A DNA stretch of 64,000 bases from Metridium senile (GCA_949775045.1 OX459103.1:3698701-3762700); one strand, 5' to 3'. Shown: positions 13,058 to 23,682, counted from the first letter of the stretch. A program made the numbers and translations. The notes: generated by a model from the letters alone, not told the origin.

Positions 13058-16000
13058 TTTAAAACAAAGTTGTAATAATTTATCAGTATTGCCTTTCTTT
13101 GTCAACTTCGCTTTGTAATTGTTTAAAAAAGAAATCATTTACGAATGAAACGAAAAAATGGAAATTGAATGAAAAATAAATTCACTTCTACTTATGGTAC
13201 ATTTTTATTCTAATCAAAACACCATCGCAGTCTGCACTGGGTTAACCACTAGTTATCGCACATTTCTACTCTATTAATCTCTCGAAACAATATAACGCTT
13301 TTCAAATTCTTTGAGCCGCTAGTTACCTCACATTTTTACTCTGATATCAATTTCTCAAAACACCAACGCAGTTCAAAATACGCAAGTTCTTGGCTAGTTT
13401 TCACTTCTAGTTTAACCACTAGTTATCGCACATTTTTACATTATTTATCTCTCGAAACCAAAACACTTTTCAAATTCTTTGAGCCGCTAGTTACCTCACA
13501 TACTTACTCTGATATCAAAACACCAACGCAATTAAAAATACGCAAGTTCTCGGCTAGTTTTCACCACTAGTTATCGCACATTTTTTACTCCATTAACTCC
13601 AAAACACCAACGCAGTCTGAACAGTTTAAAATACTCAAGTTCTCGGCTAAATTCACGAAGACATCAGCATAGTTATATATTGCGTAATACCCTTCAACCA
13701 TCATGAATATCATTACCAAAAATATCCCTTCAAATTCTCATTTAATATTATAAATGATCAGTTTGAATTTCTTTCTTATATATATTTTTTCTCTACTAGG
13801 AAATAAACTTTGCAAAATGCATATGATAACATGCTGCTTTGAAATTGTGTTTATAAATCGCATTAATCAGTAAATTGTTACTAAGACATCTTGTTTACAA
13901 GGAGACCACAAGCTCTCTAAACTAGTATTGATCACGATCGATACAGTACAATGCTAACGAGAATTATGAAAAAATCATCTTGACTATGTTTACACCCCTG
14001 GTAGTATTAAATGTTGATAACAAATAAATATAAGAAATAAAATCGAATGGAATCGAGAATTTAAAGAGGTATTTTTGCTAATAATAATTATGATTATTGA
14101 AGGGTATTACACAATGTATAACGATTATTGATCACGACTATGTTGATATCTACACGTGCTGGTAGTGTTAAATGTTGATAATCAATAAATACAGTGGAAC
14201 CCCGCCTTACGGCCACCCGCTTAGTACGGCCACCCCGTTATTGCGGCCAGTTTTTTAGGTCCCGACGAAATGCATGTCCATACATTTTCTATAAAATTTA
14301 CCCGCTTGATACGGCCACCCCGTTAATACGGCCACTTTGGGCTGTCCCTTCGGTGGCCGGATTAACGGGGTTCCACAGCACAAGAAAGAAATTCAAACCG
14401 TTTATTTTTTGGTAATGATATTCATGATGATTGAAGGGAGTGAAAGGGAGGACTGAAGGGCGTGATTATTAATCACGACAATTATAAACAATTATAGGAT
14501 GAGGTTTTTGTGATATCCTGAATAATCGAGGTCGAGGTAAGTGTAATCAGCCGAGCCTAGAGGACGAATTTGTTTTACTTTACACGGTGGCCAAAAAGAC
14601 ACCTGAAATCGAAATGTTCTTTTTATTTTTTCTGATTTTTATTTTTTTGGCGGGAAAATGACGTCGTAGGTTTGGCGCCAAAATTTCAAGTTTATTCTAT
14701 GACTAAAATGACCACATCATTCGAAATACCGTTCTGAAAACTAGCGCCAAACTTTGCAATCTCCCAATGCAATCCTCTAAATAAATTCAATTTGTTGAGG
14801 TAAATTTCGCATATTATATATTTTTGTCGCATCTGTTAAAGGATAGATGCAAGTGCAGTACATATCTATAAATTTCTAGCCTTTTTCACGAAAGTGGTTT
14901 ACAAACATGCGAAGTTTGGGGTGCCAATCTTTGAAGTTTGACTGCGAGACAGAACATGTTTTTGTCGCAACCGTTAACGGGTAGATGCAAGCGACGCGGG
15001 TAAATTGATATTTTGGCGAATAATGTATTGCAGGGGCAACCTACGAATAATAACAGGGCTATAATAACAGGTCTATAATAATAGCCAATTATATTTTCAC
15101 TAATCTATAGGTTGTCTGATTGTTAAAATAACTTGCATGCGCTTAGCCAATAAGATTCTGGATAGTGAATACATTGTATAATAACGGCAAAGATAGTCCT
15201 AGTGATAATAATGGTGTGATGTTCCTCATGGTAGTGATACTGAATATTGATATAATGATAATGATGGAAAAATAGTGATGACTATGGTGACGATAATGGT
15301 GATGACGGCCATGGTACTTTTGTAATTATAATGATAATGATAGCAAAATCGTGATGACTATGGTGACGATAATGGTGATGACGGCCATGGTACTTTTGTA
15401 ATTATAATGATAATGATGACAAAATCATGATGGAAAAATCGTGATGATAATGGTGACGATGATGATGGTGATAATAATGATGACAATGGTGATGATGGAC
15501 ATGGTAATGATAATGATGATGATGGTCAAGATGACAATGGTCATGATGGTCATGATAATTATGATAATAATGATGATGACAATAGCGATGATGGCAATGG
15601 TAATTAAAATGATGACAATGGTGATGATGGCCATGGTAATGATAATGATGATGACAGTAGTGATAATTAGAATGATAATGATGGTCAAGATGACAATGGT
15701 CATGATGGTCATGATAATTATGATAATAATGATGATGACAATGGTGATGATGGCAATGGTAATTAAAATGATAATGATGATGATGACAATGATGACAATG
15801 GTGATGATGGCCATGATAATTATAATGAAGGTGATGGTTACAATGGTGATGACAATGGCCATGGTAATTATAATGATGATGATGACAATGATGACAATGA
15901 TGACAATGGTGATGATAATTATAATGAAGGTGATGGTTACAATGGTGATGACAATGGCCATGGTAATTATAATGATTATGATGACAATGATGACAATGAT

Positions 16001-19000
16001 GACAATGGTGATGATGATGATGACATACAAACATAGGGGTGATGATGATGATGGTATGATGACAAGCCCAATGGGAATGTTTCCTTTAATATCTTACCAA
16101 ATTCATTGACTTGTACGGATGCATTCACCATAGAAGACTCAAATGCGTTCTCCATACTTCCCTGGAGCACAAAAACAGTGAAAAGATATTTTAATATTTA
16201 AGCACCGTCATATGAAAGAACCACCTGAAAAAGGCATGTTTGGAAGGTTTTGATGCTCTGGCTTAAATGCCAATGAAATTATACTCAATGGAAAATGTGG
16301 AGATTTGTATGTAATTTTCTGCTGAGGCCTTGTTGCCTCGCTTTGGTATTTTTCAAATTCATATAGCTTCTTGCAAATTCATTCGTTTTTATCTCAATGT
16401 TTCACAAGTTATTGATAGTGGGAATGTTTATAGAGTACCAAAGTGATGATGTCACAATTTTAATTTTTTACCTTTCGTATTCTACTTTCATCATAGAATG
16501 CTAGTCAAAATATAGGCTGCCCAAAAATTTGGGATCATTTGAGTGTGAAACAGCCGAGATATGGATATGTAGATTTCACTCCACACAAAGTCTCTTATTT
16601 TTGCCCTGGTTCAAACCGGTTTGAACCAGGCCAAAAATAAGAGACTTTGTATGGAGAAAATGTTCAAAAAATCATATCTTGGCCGTTTCACACTCAAATG
16701 ATCCCAAAAGGGAGGGGAAGGGAGGGGAGTTGGAAGAAAGTTGTAAGAAATACAGATCAGAAGTGCCAAAGAAAAAGGGAAGTAAAACTAATACAATCAA
16801 AACCAAAAAACATGCTCACACCTTTGATGAGGAATGTATTGGCCTTCTCAGACCAGGAATTCCTGGTCTTGAGCTACTGCTACTTGACAATTGTCTGCTT
16901 CGAGGGCTCTTCGTGCGTGCATGAAATGCCATCATTTTACGTGAACAACTCACACTATAACGCCTTGCACAGGACGTAGAACAAAACCTTCTTGGGCCAC
17001 GTTGATGGTGTACTTCTGTGGCAATACCACACTGTTCACAAAAACCAGGCGGATAATTGGAATCCAGGAATACTTCATTGGTTTCATCATTGCTTAAAGG
17101 ACTGCCTGGACTATGAACTGGAAAAGAAAATATACACCAAAAACTGTCAATTCAGTTACTGTGTCTCTCTGCAAACTGAGCCAAATGGAATTGATACATC
17201 AATCAATCAATCATTTAATCAATTAATCATCTATTCAATCCATTAATCAACCAATCAATCAATCATTCAATCAATTAACCATTTAATCAACCATCCATTA
17301 ATTCAATCAATCATTCAATCAATCATTCAATCAATCATTCAATCAATCATTCAATCAACCATCGATTAATTTGATTAATCATTCAAAAATCATTCAATCA
17401 ACCAATCATTCAATCAATCAATCATTCAATCAATCATTCAATCAATTAATCAACAATCGATTAATTCAATTAATCATTCAAAAATCATTCAATCAACCAA
17501 TCATTCAAACAATCATTCAATCAATCAATCAATCAACCATTAATTCAATCAACCATCCATTAATTCAATCATTCAATTATCCAATCAATCATTCAATCAA
17601 CCATTCAATCAATTAATCATTCAATCAATCATTCAATCATCCCTTCAATCCATTAATCAACCAATCAATCATTCATTTAATCAACCAATTATTCAATCAA
17701 CCAATCAATCAACCAATCATTCATTTAATCAATCATTTAATCAATCAATCAAAGCTTTTCATTTTTTTTTCATCCCCTAAGTTTTTCATATTTTACCTTC
17801 GCCTTCAGCTTCGCCTTCGCCTTCACATTCAATTCCCAGTTCCATGTCGACATCACCATTGTGATCATGGCTAGCATTACGCAGAGGATCATAATCATCC
17901 TCATCATCATCAGCCTGGGAAGAATCAAACCATGAATCAGTTAGGAAAACAAAACAAGAAAAAATTTTCAATTTAATTATATAAATGTTTTTTACAGTAA
18001 ATTTGGATTTTATTTCATGGATTGTCATTTCATGCATACACCTACTTGCAAGAACATTGTCATAGGAAAAAAGAACATTTGTATTTAGTGTGTTAGGAAT
18101 AAATTAAAACTACAAAAGAAACAGTTCAGCTTCAGTGATCATCTTTTGTACTTTTAATTTATTCCTAACACACTAAATACAAATGTTCTTTTTTTGGTGT
18201 GTCAACTTTCTTACAAGTAGGTGTATTTATTATATAAACTTCAGTGAAATATCAGCTAATCTCCCGCGCGAAAAAGTGATATCTTCACATTATGAAAATA
18301 ACATGTTATTTCACATGTGAAATAACACGTTACTATCTATTTTTTAAGATTTTTAATTTTTTTTTATGCATATCTTGATAAAAGTTTTGCTATTTCATTT
18401 GTCATGAGTTTATATAATAAACAGAACATTACATGGGCGCGCGGAGATACGGATTTTATCTTCGAGTGTTCAAATGATATCTCACTTGTTCGCGCTCTAT
18501 GTATACATAATATATTTTCCCAATCATTTCCCAAAAGTCCCCTTAACAATTCCCTTTGCCATCTGAAAAGGTAGCCAGGCCTTTGCGTCAAAGCGAGGCG
18601 AACGTTAAGCGTCCAATGATAAAGACCTTTTAGCACCTTGCAGGACAACTATTCACGTGTCTCTATCATTGCAATCTTACCGTTTGTCTCACTTCAATGC
18701 AAAGGCCCGGCTACCTTTCAAGATGGTGCAGGGAACTGTGAAGGGGACTATTGCAAAACGATGTCAAAAATAGAAATTAATGACCATACAGTCAAGCAAA
18801 AAGAAGTGTATAATAAACCTCAGAAATTATCATCTCCAAAACTTCTTTGAAACAAAATGATCTTTAAACAGACTTTTAGCTACCATAACCATTGAGGTGC
18901 ATTTTCATGAGAACTATGAAACCCTTTCAAAACCCTATGAAATACCCTTTCAAAACCCCATGAAATACCCTATGAAATACCCTATGAATACCCTATGAAA

Positions 19001-19662
19001 TACCCTATTGAGTGACAACGAAAAAACATTTATGGAATTCCACAAAATCACTTTTATCAATGATTTTCACAGTGGCTTGTGGCTCAAGAAACAAAATGAA
19101 AGCAAATAGCTACAAACACATATTATTGGCATGTTATTTCACACATATGTGAAAGTGAGTTATACAAAGATGTGCACAAAATCAGTTCCTTTTTACTACA
19201 TTAACTTTTAATATAACAGGAATTTAATAATTTATCTAATTTTAATATTAAATATTCAAATATTTCTATATAATTTATATTTCATGATGAAGAATTAAAA
19301 GTCCAATTATTGATCTATTTTAATAATTAATGCACTTGTATGATGTGAAAAATCAAAATTAACGCAAACTTCAGTAAAACTATACTTTGCACCAGGTGAC
19401 CCCCTTCTAACAAAGCGGAACAAAACGTGAATTTTTGACAAAAATTATCACAAGAATTTCATTATTTTGGGAAATATTTTGAAGGTAAAAACAACCTAAG
19501 GATATACTTAAGTGTTTAATAAAGCCTTACCGTAAAAGGAGCATTACTTTCTTGGATAATAAAGCCCTCTACGATGTGTGTCAAGACTCTATGTGCCGAG
19601 AGGTTGTTCTTGTTTGTACGATTTAGGTGGTCGTAACTCGGCACGGCGGCGACCATTGCCAT
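7653..19662 (-). CDS. PHC: Polyhomeotic-like Polycomb protein (HD1-like, FCS zinc finger, SAM)
   Basis: Six coding exons on the minus strand, 5' to 3': 19531-19662, 17797-17914, 16822-17117, 16098-16161, 8574-8688, 7653-7848. All junctions are GT-AG and the phases agree, giving 306 aa. Residues about 26-40 (LTHIVEGFIIQES) match the HD1 segment of PHC proteins. Residues 45-83 are acidic. An FCS zinc finger lies at about 109-141 (C110, C113, C129, C133; RRFCSTSCARRY), and a SAM domain at about 232-295 (EEIDGQAL, KLGPALK). In the family, PHC is a subunit of canonical PRC1: the SAM polymerises and the FCS finger binds nucleic acid, in nuclear Polycomb bodies. The start has an in-frame TAA one codon upstream. 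At 306 aa it is far shorter than vertebrate PHC; the long Ser/Thr/Gln-rich N-terminus is absent. Confidence 0.9.
7880..8395. repeat. (GATGGT/GATGAT)n satellite in PHC intron 5
   Basis: Degenerate trinucleotide array (gat, ggt, gataat units) between PHC exons 6 and 5; diffuse traces continue to 8570. The all-Met and all-Ile frames are artefacts. Confidence 0.95.
8574..8688 (-). CDS. PHC: PHC coding exon 5
   Basis: Acceptor GAATTGTAG, donor CAG|GTATAATG. It encodes the lead-in DNAPCMYFDWSRG and the first SAM helix (KWNIEQVSNYIR). The phase joins exon 4 (G|AC) and exon 6 (ATC AG|A). Confidence 0.9.
8818..9130 (+). repeat. Paralogous 'ATGGCGTCGTTTGAGAGAG' segment, copy 2
   Basis: It matches 3767-3860 at its start and 4735-4900 in its second half ('ctctgctgctctgtcag' then 'aaaaacaaaacgcaaatgcc'). 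The intervening part that holds the 4.1-4.5 kb ORF in copy 1 is missing. It lies in PHC intron 4. Confidence 0.5.
9330..9570. repeat. Dispersed repeat B, copy 1
   Basis: It contains 'gaattttctcggccagattt' followed by 'cttgacaattttagtacaat', shared with 36340-36440 and, as an inverted pair, with 49440-49790. It is probably half of a MITE. Confidence 0.65.
9571..10440. repeat. Repeat cluster with inverted segments in PHC intron 4
   Basis: 9590-9720 is the second copy of the repeat at 1326-1460. Then 'gtatacaccctttctgaga' near 9737 and its inverse 'tctcggaaagggtgtatac' near 10002 bracket about 285 bp. Further inverted scraps ('cgcgactacacgac', 'gtcgcgtagtcg') extend to 10440. No gene is visible. 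Confidence 0.5.
10441..10859. other. PHC intron 4, nothing recognised
   Basis: AT-rich unique-looking sequence; no feature that I can support. Confidence 0.5.
10860..11170. repeat. Two-copy direct tandem repeat, about 155 bp
   Basis: 'atggttataagtaagctttt' begins near 10872 and again near 11021. Each is followed by the same T-rich block and 'ataattataacaatttgttt'. Confidence 0.8.
11171..11746. other. PHC intron 4, nothing recognised
   Basis: Unique-looking AT-rich sequence without exon-like or RNA-like features. Confidence 0.5.
11747..12290. repeat. T-rich imperfect tandem repeat
   Basis: About three imperfect units share 'ttttttggataaa' or similar, 'ttcaatgttttaaaaattat', and 'tttgtttacttatttattta'. 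The long F/L/Y-rich frame across it is a by-product. Confidence 0.75.
12370..13062. repeat. (TGTT/TGTC)n satellite
   Basis: Degenerate tgtttgtt and tgtctgtc array ending in a pure (TGTC) run at about 13025-13058. The cysteine-rich frames are artefacts. Confidence 0.95.
13190..13650. repeat. Tandem repeat, unit roughly 150-180 bp, three copies
   Basis: 'ccactagttatcgcacattt' occurs near 13246, 13417 and 13564. Each is followed by variants of 'tctctcgaaac', 'gagccgctagttacctcaca' and 'caccaacgca'; the third copy is shortened. Confidence 0.75.
13680..14440. mobile_element. Long inverted-repeat element interrupted by a second MITE
   Basis: 'catcatgaatatcattacca' near 13699 is the inverse of 'tggtaatgatattcatgatg' near 14409. 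Inner 'gtattaaatgttgataac' recurs near 14165. The 14191-14376 element interrupts the right half. Confidence 0.6.
14191..14376. mobile_element. pogo/Tigger-like MITE
   Basis: It begins 'cagtggaaccccg' and ends 'cggggttccac'. The interior has repeated 'tacggccaccccgttaat' text. Ends of this form are typical of Tc1/mariner-superfamily pogo/Tigger MITEs (family knowledge). Confidence 0.75.
14441..15180. other. PHC intron 4, nothing recognised
   Basis: Two short similar blocks contain 'gttaacgggtagatgcaag' (14963) and 'gttaaaggatagatgcaag' (14836). Otherwise unique-looking. Confidence 0.45.
15181..16050. repeat. (GATAATGGT)n trinucleotide satellite
   Basis: Degenerate gat/aat/ggt array with higher-order duplications (for example 'gacggccatggtacttttgt' twice near 15305-15395). 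It stops about 50 bp before PHC exon 4. Confidence 0.95.
16098..16161 (-). CDS. PHC: PHC coding exon 4
   Basis: Acceptor TTTGTGCTCCAG, donor TTTG|GTAAGA. The 64 nt encode GSMENAFESSMVNASVQVNEF plus one base, in phase with both neighbours. Confidence 0.85.
16529..16708. mobile_element. Near-perfect palindromic MITE in PHC intron 3
   Basis: 'gggatcatttgagtgtgaaa' at 16531 pairs with 'tttcacactcaaatgatccc' ending at 16705. The centre is 'ggttcaaaccggtttgaacc', so the whole element can fold into one hairpin. Confidence 0.85.
16822..17117 (-). CDS. PHC: PHC coding exon 3 (FCS zinc finger)
   Basis: Acceptor TTTTCTTTTCCAG, donor AAAG|GTGTGAGC. It encodes residues 84-182 with the FCS finger (CEQC then FCSTSC) followed by a basic and Ser-rich tail (SPRSRQLSSSSSSRPG). 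Phases are 1 in and 0 out. Confidence 0.92.
17190..17755. repeat. (CAAT)n satellite in PHC intron 2
   Basis: Degenerate tcaatcaatcattcaatc array with higher-order repeats ('caaccatccattaattcaat'). The INQSFNQ-type frame is an artefact. Confidence 0.95.
17797..17914 (-). CDS. PHC: PHC coding exon 2 (acidic)
   Basis: Acceptor TTGATTCTTCCCAG, donor GAAG|GTAAAA. It encodes ADDDEDDYDPLRN and a Glu/Gly-rich tail. It joins exon 1 in phase 0 and exon 3 in phase 1. The open frame extends upstream through the acceptor, but the polypyrimidine tract argues for splicing here. Confidence 0.8.
18037..18225. mobile_element. Hairpin MITE in PHC intron 1
   Basis: 'tacacctacttgcaagaa' pairs with 'ttcttacaagtaggtgta', and the inner 'gaacatttgtatttagtgtg' pairs with its inverse at about 18172-18191. 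Almost the whole 189 bp is palindromic. Confidence 0.85.
18536..18747. mobile_element. Inverted-repeat element in PHC intron 1
   Basis: 'tccccttaacaattcccttt' and the later 'gggaactgtgaagggga' are inverted. Inside, 'ctgaaaaggtagccaggcct' pairs with 'aggcccggctacctttcaag'. Confidence 0.7.
18905..19010. repeat. Short tandem repeat of ccctatgaaata
   Basis: About eight imperfect units of 'taccctatgaaa' or 'aaaaccctatga'. Confidence 0.7.
19531..19662 (-). CDS. PHC: PHC coding exon 1 (start, HD1-like)
   Basis: The ATG ends at 19662 in the context AAGGGATGG, with an in-frame TAA one codon before it. A second ATG follows two codons later. The donor is TTTTACG|GTAAGGC. The 44 codons end in the HD1-like LTHIVEGFIIQESNAPFT, which shows that this gene has its own start and is not the tail of the p53-family gene. 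Confidence 0.85.
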
Positions 19663-20350
19663 CCCTTATTTCGTATTTTACATCTTTTTAAACTCACTTT
19701 TGTCTTTACCAAAACGCTTGGTAGGATTAAATTCAACAAAGACGAACGAATGAATCCTTTTGGTTTTGTTTTAAGTTCAGAAAAAGTGAAGTTTTCAAGT
19801 ACACTTTCATGAATAAAGTCAACGGAGACACACAAAAACGTGTTGCACTTTGACCAGCGGTGTATATCAAAACCTTACAAAATCTTACGCATGGGGAGGG
19901 GGAACGCATGGCGAAAATCATAGATCAAAAATACATTTGCCATACTTTAAAGGAAAAACTATATTAAAAAATCTTCAATCACTTGCTTTTCGTTACAATA
20001 GTAGATTTTAAAATACAAAAGGGATCATTTTAGAAAACATATTAAATGTATAACAATGCTATACTTACCCCTCCATAGTGAGTACAAATTCAGCATTTCA
20101 CGTGAGCTTATTTTCTTATTCAGTCTGTACGTAGTTCTAAAAAATTGTTTTCGTTTTGAATTTAGCTAGTTTTTGCTTTTTTTGTTCGTTTAATTTCTCA
20201 CAATTTCTTGATTAGTTTATTTACTTAATTACAACAAACATTTCGTGGATTTAAGCTAAATCTTCAACTAAAATTTGATTTTCATTGAAAGACTTTTTGC
20301 GAGACGACCTGATATACAAATACTGCATGCTAGCTACTTTTTGACTCCAA
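19663..20350. promoter_or_regulatory. Bidirectional promoter interval between PHC and RBKS
   Basis: The start codons of PHC (minus) and ribokinase (plus) face away from each other 688 bp apart, so both 5'UTRs and promoters must fall here. I see no TATA box or motif that I would assign with confidence. Positions of transcription starts are unknown. Confidence 0.6.
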
Positions 20351-20657
20351 ATGGCGAGTGTAAGTGATTTTGATATCGTTGTCATTGGTTCGTGTTTCAT
20401 GGACATGCTTTGGTATGTGCCAAGAGTGCCAAAATCTGGAGAAACCCTCCATGCAACGAAGTTCCAGCTCGATTTTGGTGGGAAGGCTTCAAATCAAGCC
20501 ATCATGGCTGCTAAACTCGGAGCAAGTGTTGCGATGGTTGCAATGGTTGCGGACGATAAGTTTGGCTTTGATACAATTGAAAATTTCAAGAAGCACAATG
20601 TTAACACTGAATTTATTCAGATGGAACAAGGAGGGACAACTGGAGTTACTACTATAG
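20351..20657 (+). CDS. RBKS: RBKS exon 1
   Basis: Residues 1-102 plus one base; donor ATAG|GTATGG. The reading frame runs on into the intronic GAT repeat, which is not coding. Confidence 0.95.
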
Positions 20658-23600
20658 GTATGGTGTTGACTATGATGATGATGGACATGATGATGATGCT
20701 AATTGTGATGGTGATGATGACGATTGTTATGGTGATGCTGATTGTGATGATGATTGTGATGATGATGGTGATGATGATGGTGATGATGATGATGATTGTG
20801 ATGATGATGGTGATGATGATTGTGATGATGATGGTGATGATGATGATGATTGTGATGATGTTGTTGATGATGATAATGGTGAACATGTTCAATTGTAATG
20901 ATGATTGGCATCTCAAATAATTCACCAATGCAGTGGCCAGATGTGAGTTAAGTTCCTTAAAGATCCCTGAGATTGTTATATTAGGCAGTAACTCAATGAT
21001 GCTAGGAGGGTCCTGAAGGGGGGGTCCGAATCCCATTTCCCCATTTATATTTGGACCAAATTCCAGTCAAAAATCACATAATCCCATCAGTTTTGCTCAA
21101 GTTTTCAATCCCATTCCCATTTTCTATTGTTCTTTTATTTGTAGTCCCAGTGCATCCAATCCCATTTTCCCAGTCAAAAGTAAGGCCAATCCCAGCTCCC
21201 ATTTTGCCCCTTCAGGACCCTCTATTAGCTTTCTTGTCCATCTGCATCCCATGTGACAATCCCAAATGGCCAAGCTTTGCAGGCCACATTTGATTCGTGA
21301 AAATTGATGATGGTGTAGATGATGCTGATGATGATGACATTCATTGTGGTGATTATGATGGTGGTAGTGATCACTGGTAACATTAATCATCTTCATAATG
21401 GCAGTATTAAATGATGAAGATGATGCATGCTGATGTCTGATTGGCAACAGCACTACAGGGTCATGACAAGGGATGTTCTCTCATGATTAATCCCAATTTT
21501 TTACACAAAAGTTTGATCCCTGATCCACAAAGCTCACATGTTTTGATCCCTGATCCCACAAAAATGTTCTGATCCCTGAATTTCGATCCTGATCCCTATT
21601 CTGTGATCCCTGATTACAGCTGATTCGCACTGTGTGATCCCCAATCCCAGGCATGTGATCCCTGATCCCACAAAAAATGTTCTGATTCCTGAACTTATTC
21701 ATATGATCCCGATCCCTCTTCTGTGATCCCTGATTCCAGCTGATTCGGACTATGTGATCCTTGATCCCAAGCATGTGATCCCTGATCCCACATCCCTTGC
21801 GACATCCCTGGAATCAGGGATCACAGAAGAGGGATCGGGATCGTATGAATAAGTTCAGGAATCAGAACATTTTTTGTGGGATCAGGAATCACATCCCTGG
21901 GATCGGGATCACATAGGTTTCTCTTATAGGTTTCTCCTATTCACATAGGTTTCTCCTATTTTCACTTCCCCTGTCATTCCCTCATTCATCAATGTTTTAT
22001 TTTAGCTATAGATAATGATGGCCAGCCAGCTTTCATTGGTCTTGCTGGATCAAACAAATCACTGACAATGGACCACATCAAACTAGCAGAACACTTTATC
22101 AAATCTTCACCAGTTGTAATCTGTGACAAAGGCATTCCCCTGCACATATCTCTAACTGCTTTAAAATTTTCCAAAGAACTTGGCTGCAAAACACTATTTA
22201 ACCCATCACCGACGATTGAACATTTGGAAGCAGTTGATTACACGTATATTAGTGTAATGTTGATAAATGCCAATGAGGGTGAAGGACTGACAGGAATCAA
22301 GGTTAATGGGAAAGAATCTGCTAAAGAGGTGACGAGGGAGATACATAGGCGAGGGTCAGAAAATGTGATACTAACTTTGGGGAAGGATGGTGCCGTTTGT
22401 TTGGAGAAAACACAAGGTATTGGTAATTTATTTTGATGATGATGATGATAGTGATGATAATGATGATAGTGATGATGATGATGATAGGAATGATGATGAT
22501 GATGATAGTGATGATGAAGCCAATAGAGATCATAGTGTTGATGAAGATGATTATGATGGTAGTGATGACATGAGTGATGATAGTGATGATGATGATGGTA
22601 GGGATGATGATGATGATGATAGTGATGATGAAGCCAATAGAGATGATAGTGTTGATGAAGATGATTATGATAGTGATGATGATGATGGTAGGGATGATGA
22701 TGATGAAGCCAATAGAGATGATAGTGTTGATGAAGATGATTATGATAGTGATGATGATGATGGTAGGGATGATGATGATGAAGCCAATAGAGATGATAGT
22801 GTTGATGAAGATGATGATGATAGTGATGATGATGATGGTAGGGATGATGATGATGATGATAGTGATGATGAAGCCAATAGAGATGATAGTGTTGATGAAG
22901 ATGATTATGATAGTGATGATGATGATGGTAGGGATGATGATGATGAAGCCAATAGAGATGATAGTGTTGATGAAGATAATTATGATGGTAGGGATGATGA
23001 TGATGATGATAGTGATGAAGCCAATAGAGATGATAGTGTTGATGAAGATGATTATGATGGTAGTGATGACATGAGTGATGATGATGATGGTAGGGATGAT
23101 GATAGTGATGATTTTAGTGATGATGAAGATGATAGTGTTGAAGATGATTATGATGAGTGATTATGATAGTGATGACATGAGTGATGATGATGATGACAGT
23201 GATAATAATAATGATGATAGTAATGATTTTAGTGATGTTGATGATAAGAATGATGATGGTGATGCTGATCAATAATTAATGTCAATATCAAAAAAAAAGT
23301 TGAAAAAATGAAAAATGAAAAACTTAGGTTTTAATGATGGATCATATAAAACATACTCTTATTCTATATACAGTGTACATTATGCAATGTAAATCAATAT
23401 AATGACCATCAATATGTCATCAATCTACAGGGAAAGACTTTGATATTTACTACATTGCCACTGACCAAGTACAAACAGTTGACACCACAGGGGCAGGCGA
23501 CAGTGTTGTTGGTGCTTTAGCATACTATCTTGCTTGTCACCCAGACCTTCCATTTAAGGAGGCTGTACGACGTTCAATCACCATAGCAACAATAACTGTA

Positions 23601-23669
23601 ACATCTTGTGGTGTTCAGTCAAGTTACCCAGCGAGGGAAGAACTGCCAACTCATTTATTTGATATATAG
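20351..23669 (+). CDS. RBKS: Ribokinase (PfkB family)
   Basis: Three exons, 20351-20657, 22006-22416 and 23431-23669, with GT-AG junctions all in phase 1, encode 318 aa (human RBKS is about the same length). It phosphorylates D-ribose with ATP to ribose 5-phosphate, feeding nucleotide synthesis and the pentose phosphate pathway, in the cytosol. PfkB signature 1 is seen at residues 41-50 (DFGGKASNQA), the substrate-side GSCFMD at 13-18, and signature 2 at 257-263 (DTTGAGD), whose last Asp (263) is the catalytic base in the family. NANEGEGL is the N-x-x-E metal-site type motif. An in-frame TGA lies 9 nt before the ATG, fixing the start. It is tail-to-tail with the p53-family gene. Confidence 0.95.
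20660..20905. repeat. (GATGATGGT)n satellite in RBKS intron 1
   Basis: Starts only a few bases after the exon 1 donor. Confidence 0.95.
21487..21910. repeat. gatccctgatccc repeat with large inverted repeat
   Basis: Tandem 'tgatccctgatcccacaaaa' and 'cttctgtgatccctgattcc' units lie on the left. 21658-21740 and 21811-21895 are inverted arms of about 80 bp around a roughly 70 bp loop. It lies in RBKS intron 1, whose earlier part (21020-21230) is a degenerate 'cccattttccc' region. Confidence 0.75.
22006..22416 (+). CDS. RBKS: RBKS exon 2
   Basis: Acceptor TGTTTTATTTTAG, donor CACAAG|GTATTGG. Residues 103-239 plus one base; contains FIGLAGSN and NANEGEGLTG. Confidence 0.95.
22434..23275. repeat. 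GAT-rich VNTR in RBKS intron 2
   Basis: Higher-order tandem repeat: units of 60-100 bp carry 'gaagccaatagagatgatag' then 'tgttgatgaagatgattatg' then a GAT run, in at least seven copies. The acidic frame across it starts in a different phase from RBKS. Confidence 0.95.
23431..23669 (+). CDS. RBKS: RBKS exon 3 (terminal)
   Basis: Acceptor CAATCTACAG. Residues 240-318 with DTTGAGDSVVGA, stop TAG at 23667-23669. Confidence 0.95.
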
Positions 23670-23682
23670 TAATAATAATTAT

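Noticed and set aside
12370..13138. Cys/Leu-rich ORFs (VCLFVCL)
   Set aside because: Translations of the TGTT/TGTC satellite.
15402..16109. His-rich and Met-rich ORFs near PHC exon 4
   Set aside because: Triplet satellite translations; only the 64 bp exon next to them is supported.
22387..23160. Acidic 257-codon ORF as a ribokinase isoform
   Set aside because: It is out of phase with exon 2; retention of the intron in the kinase frame hits TGA almost at once.
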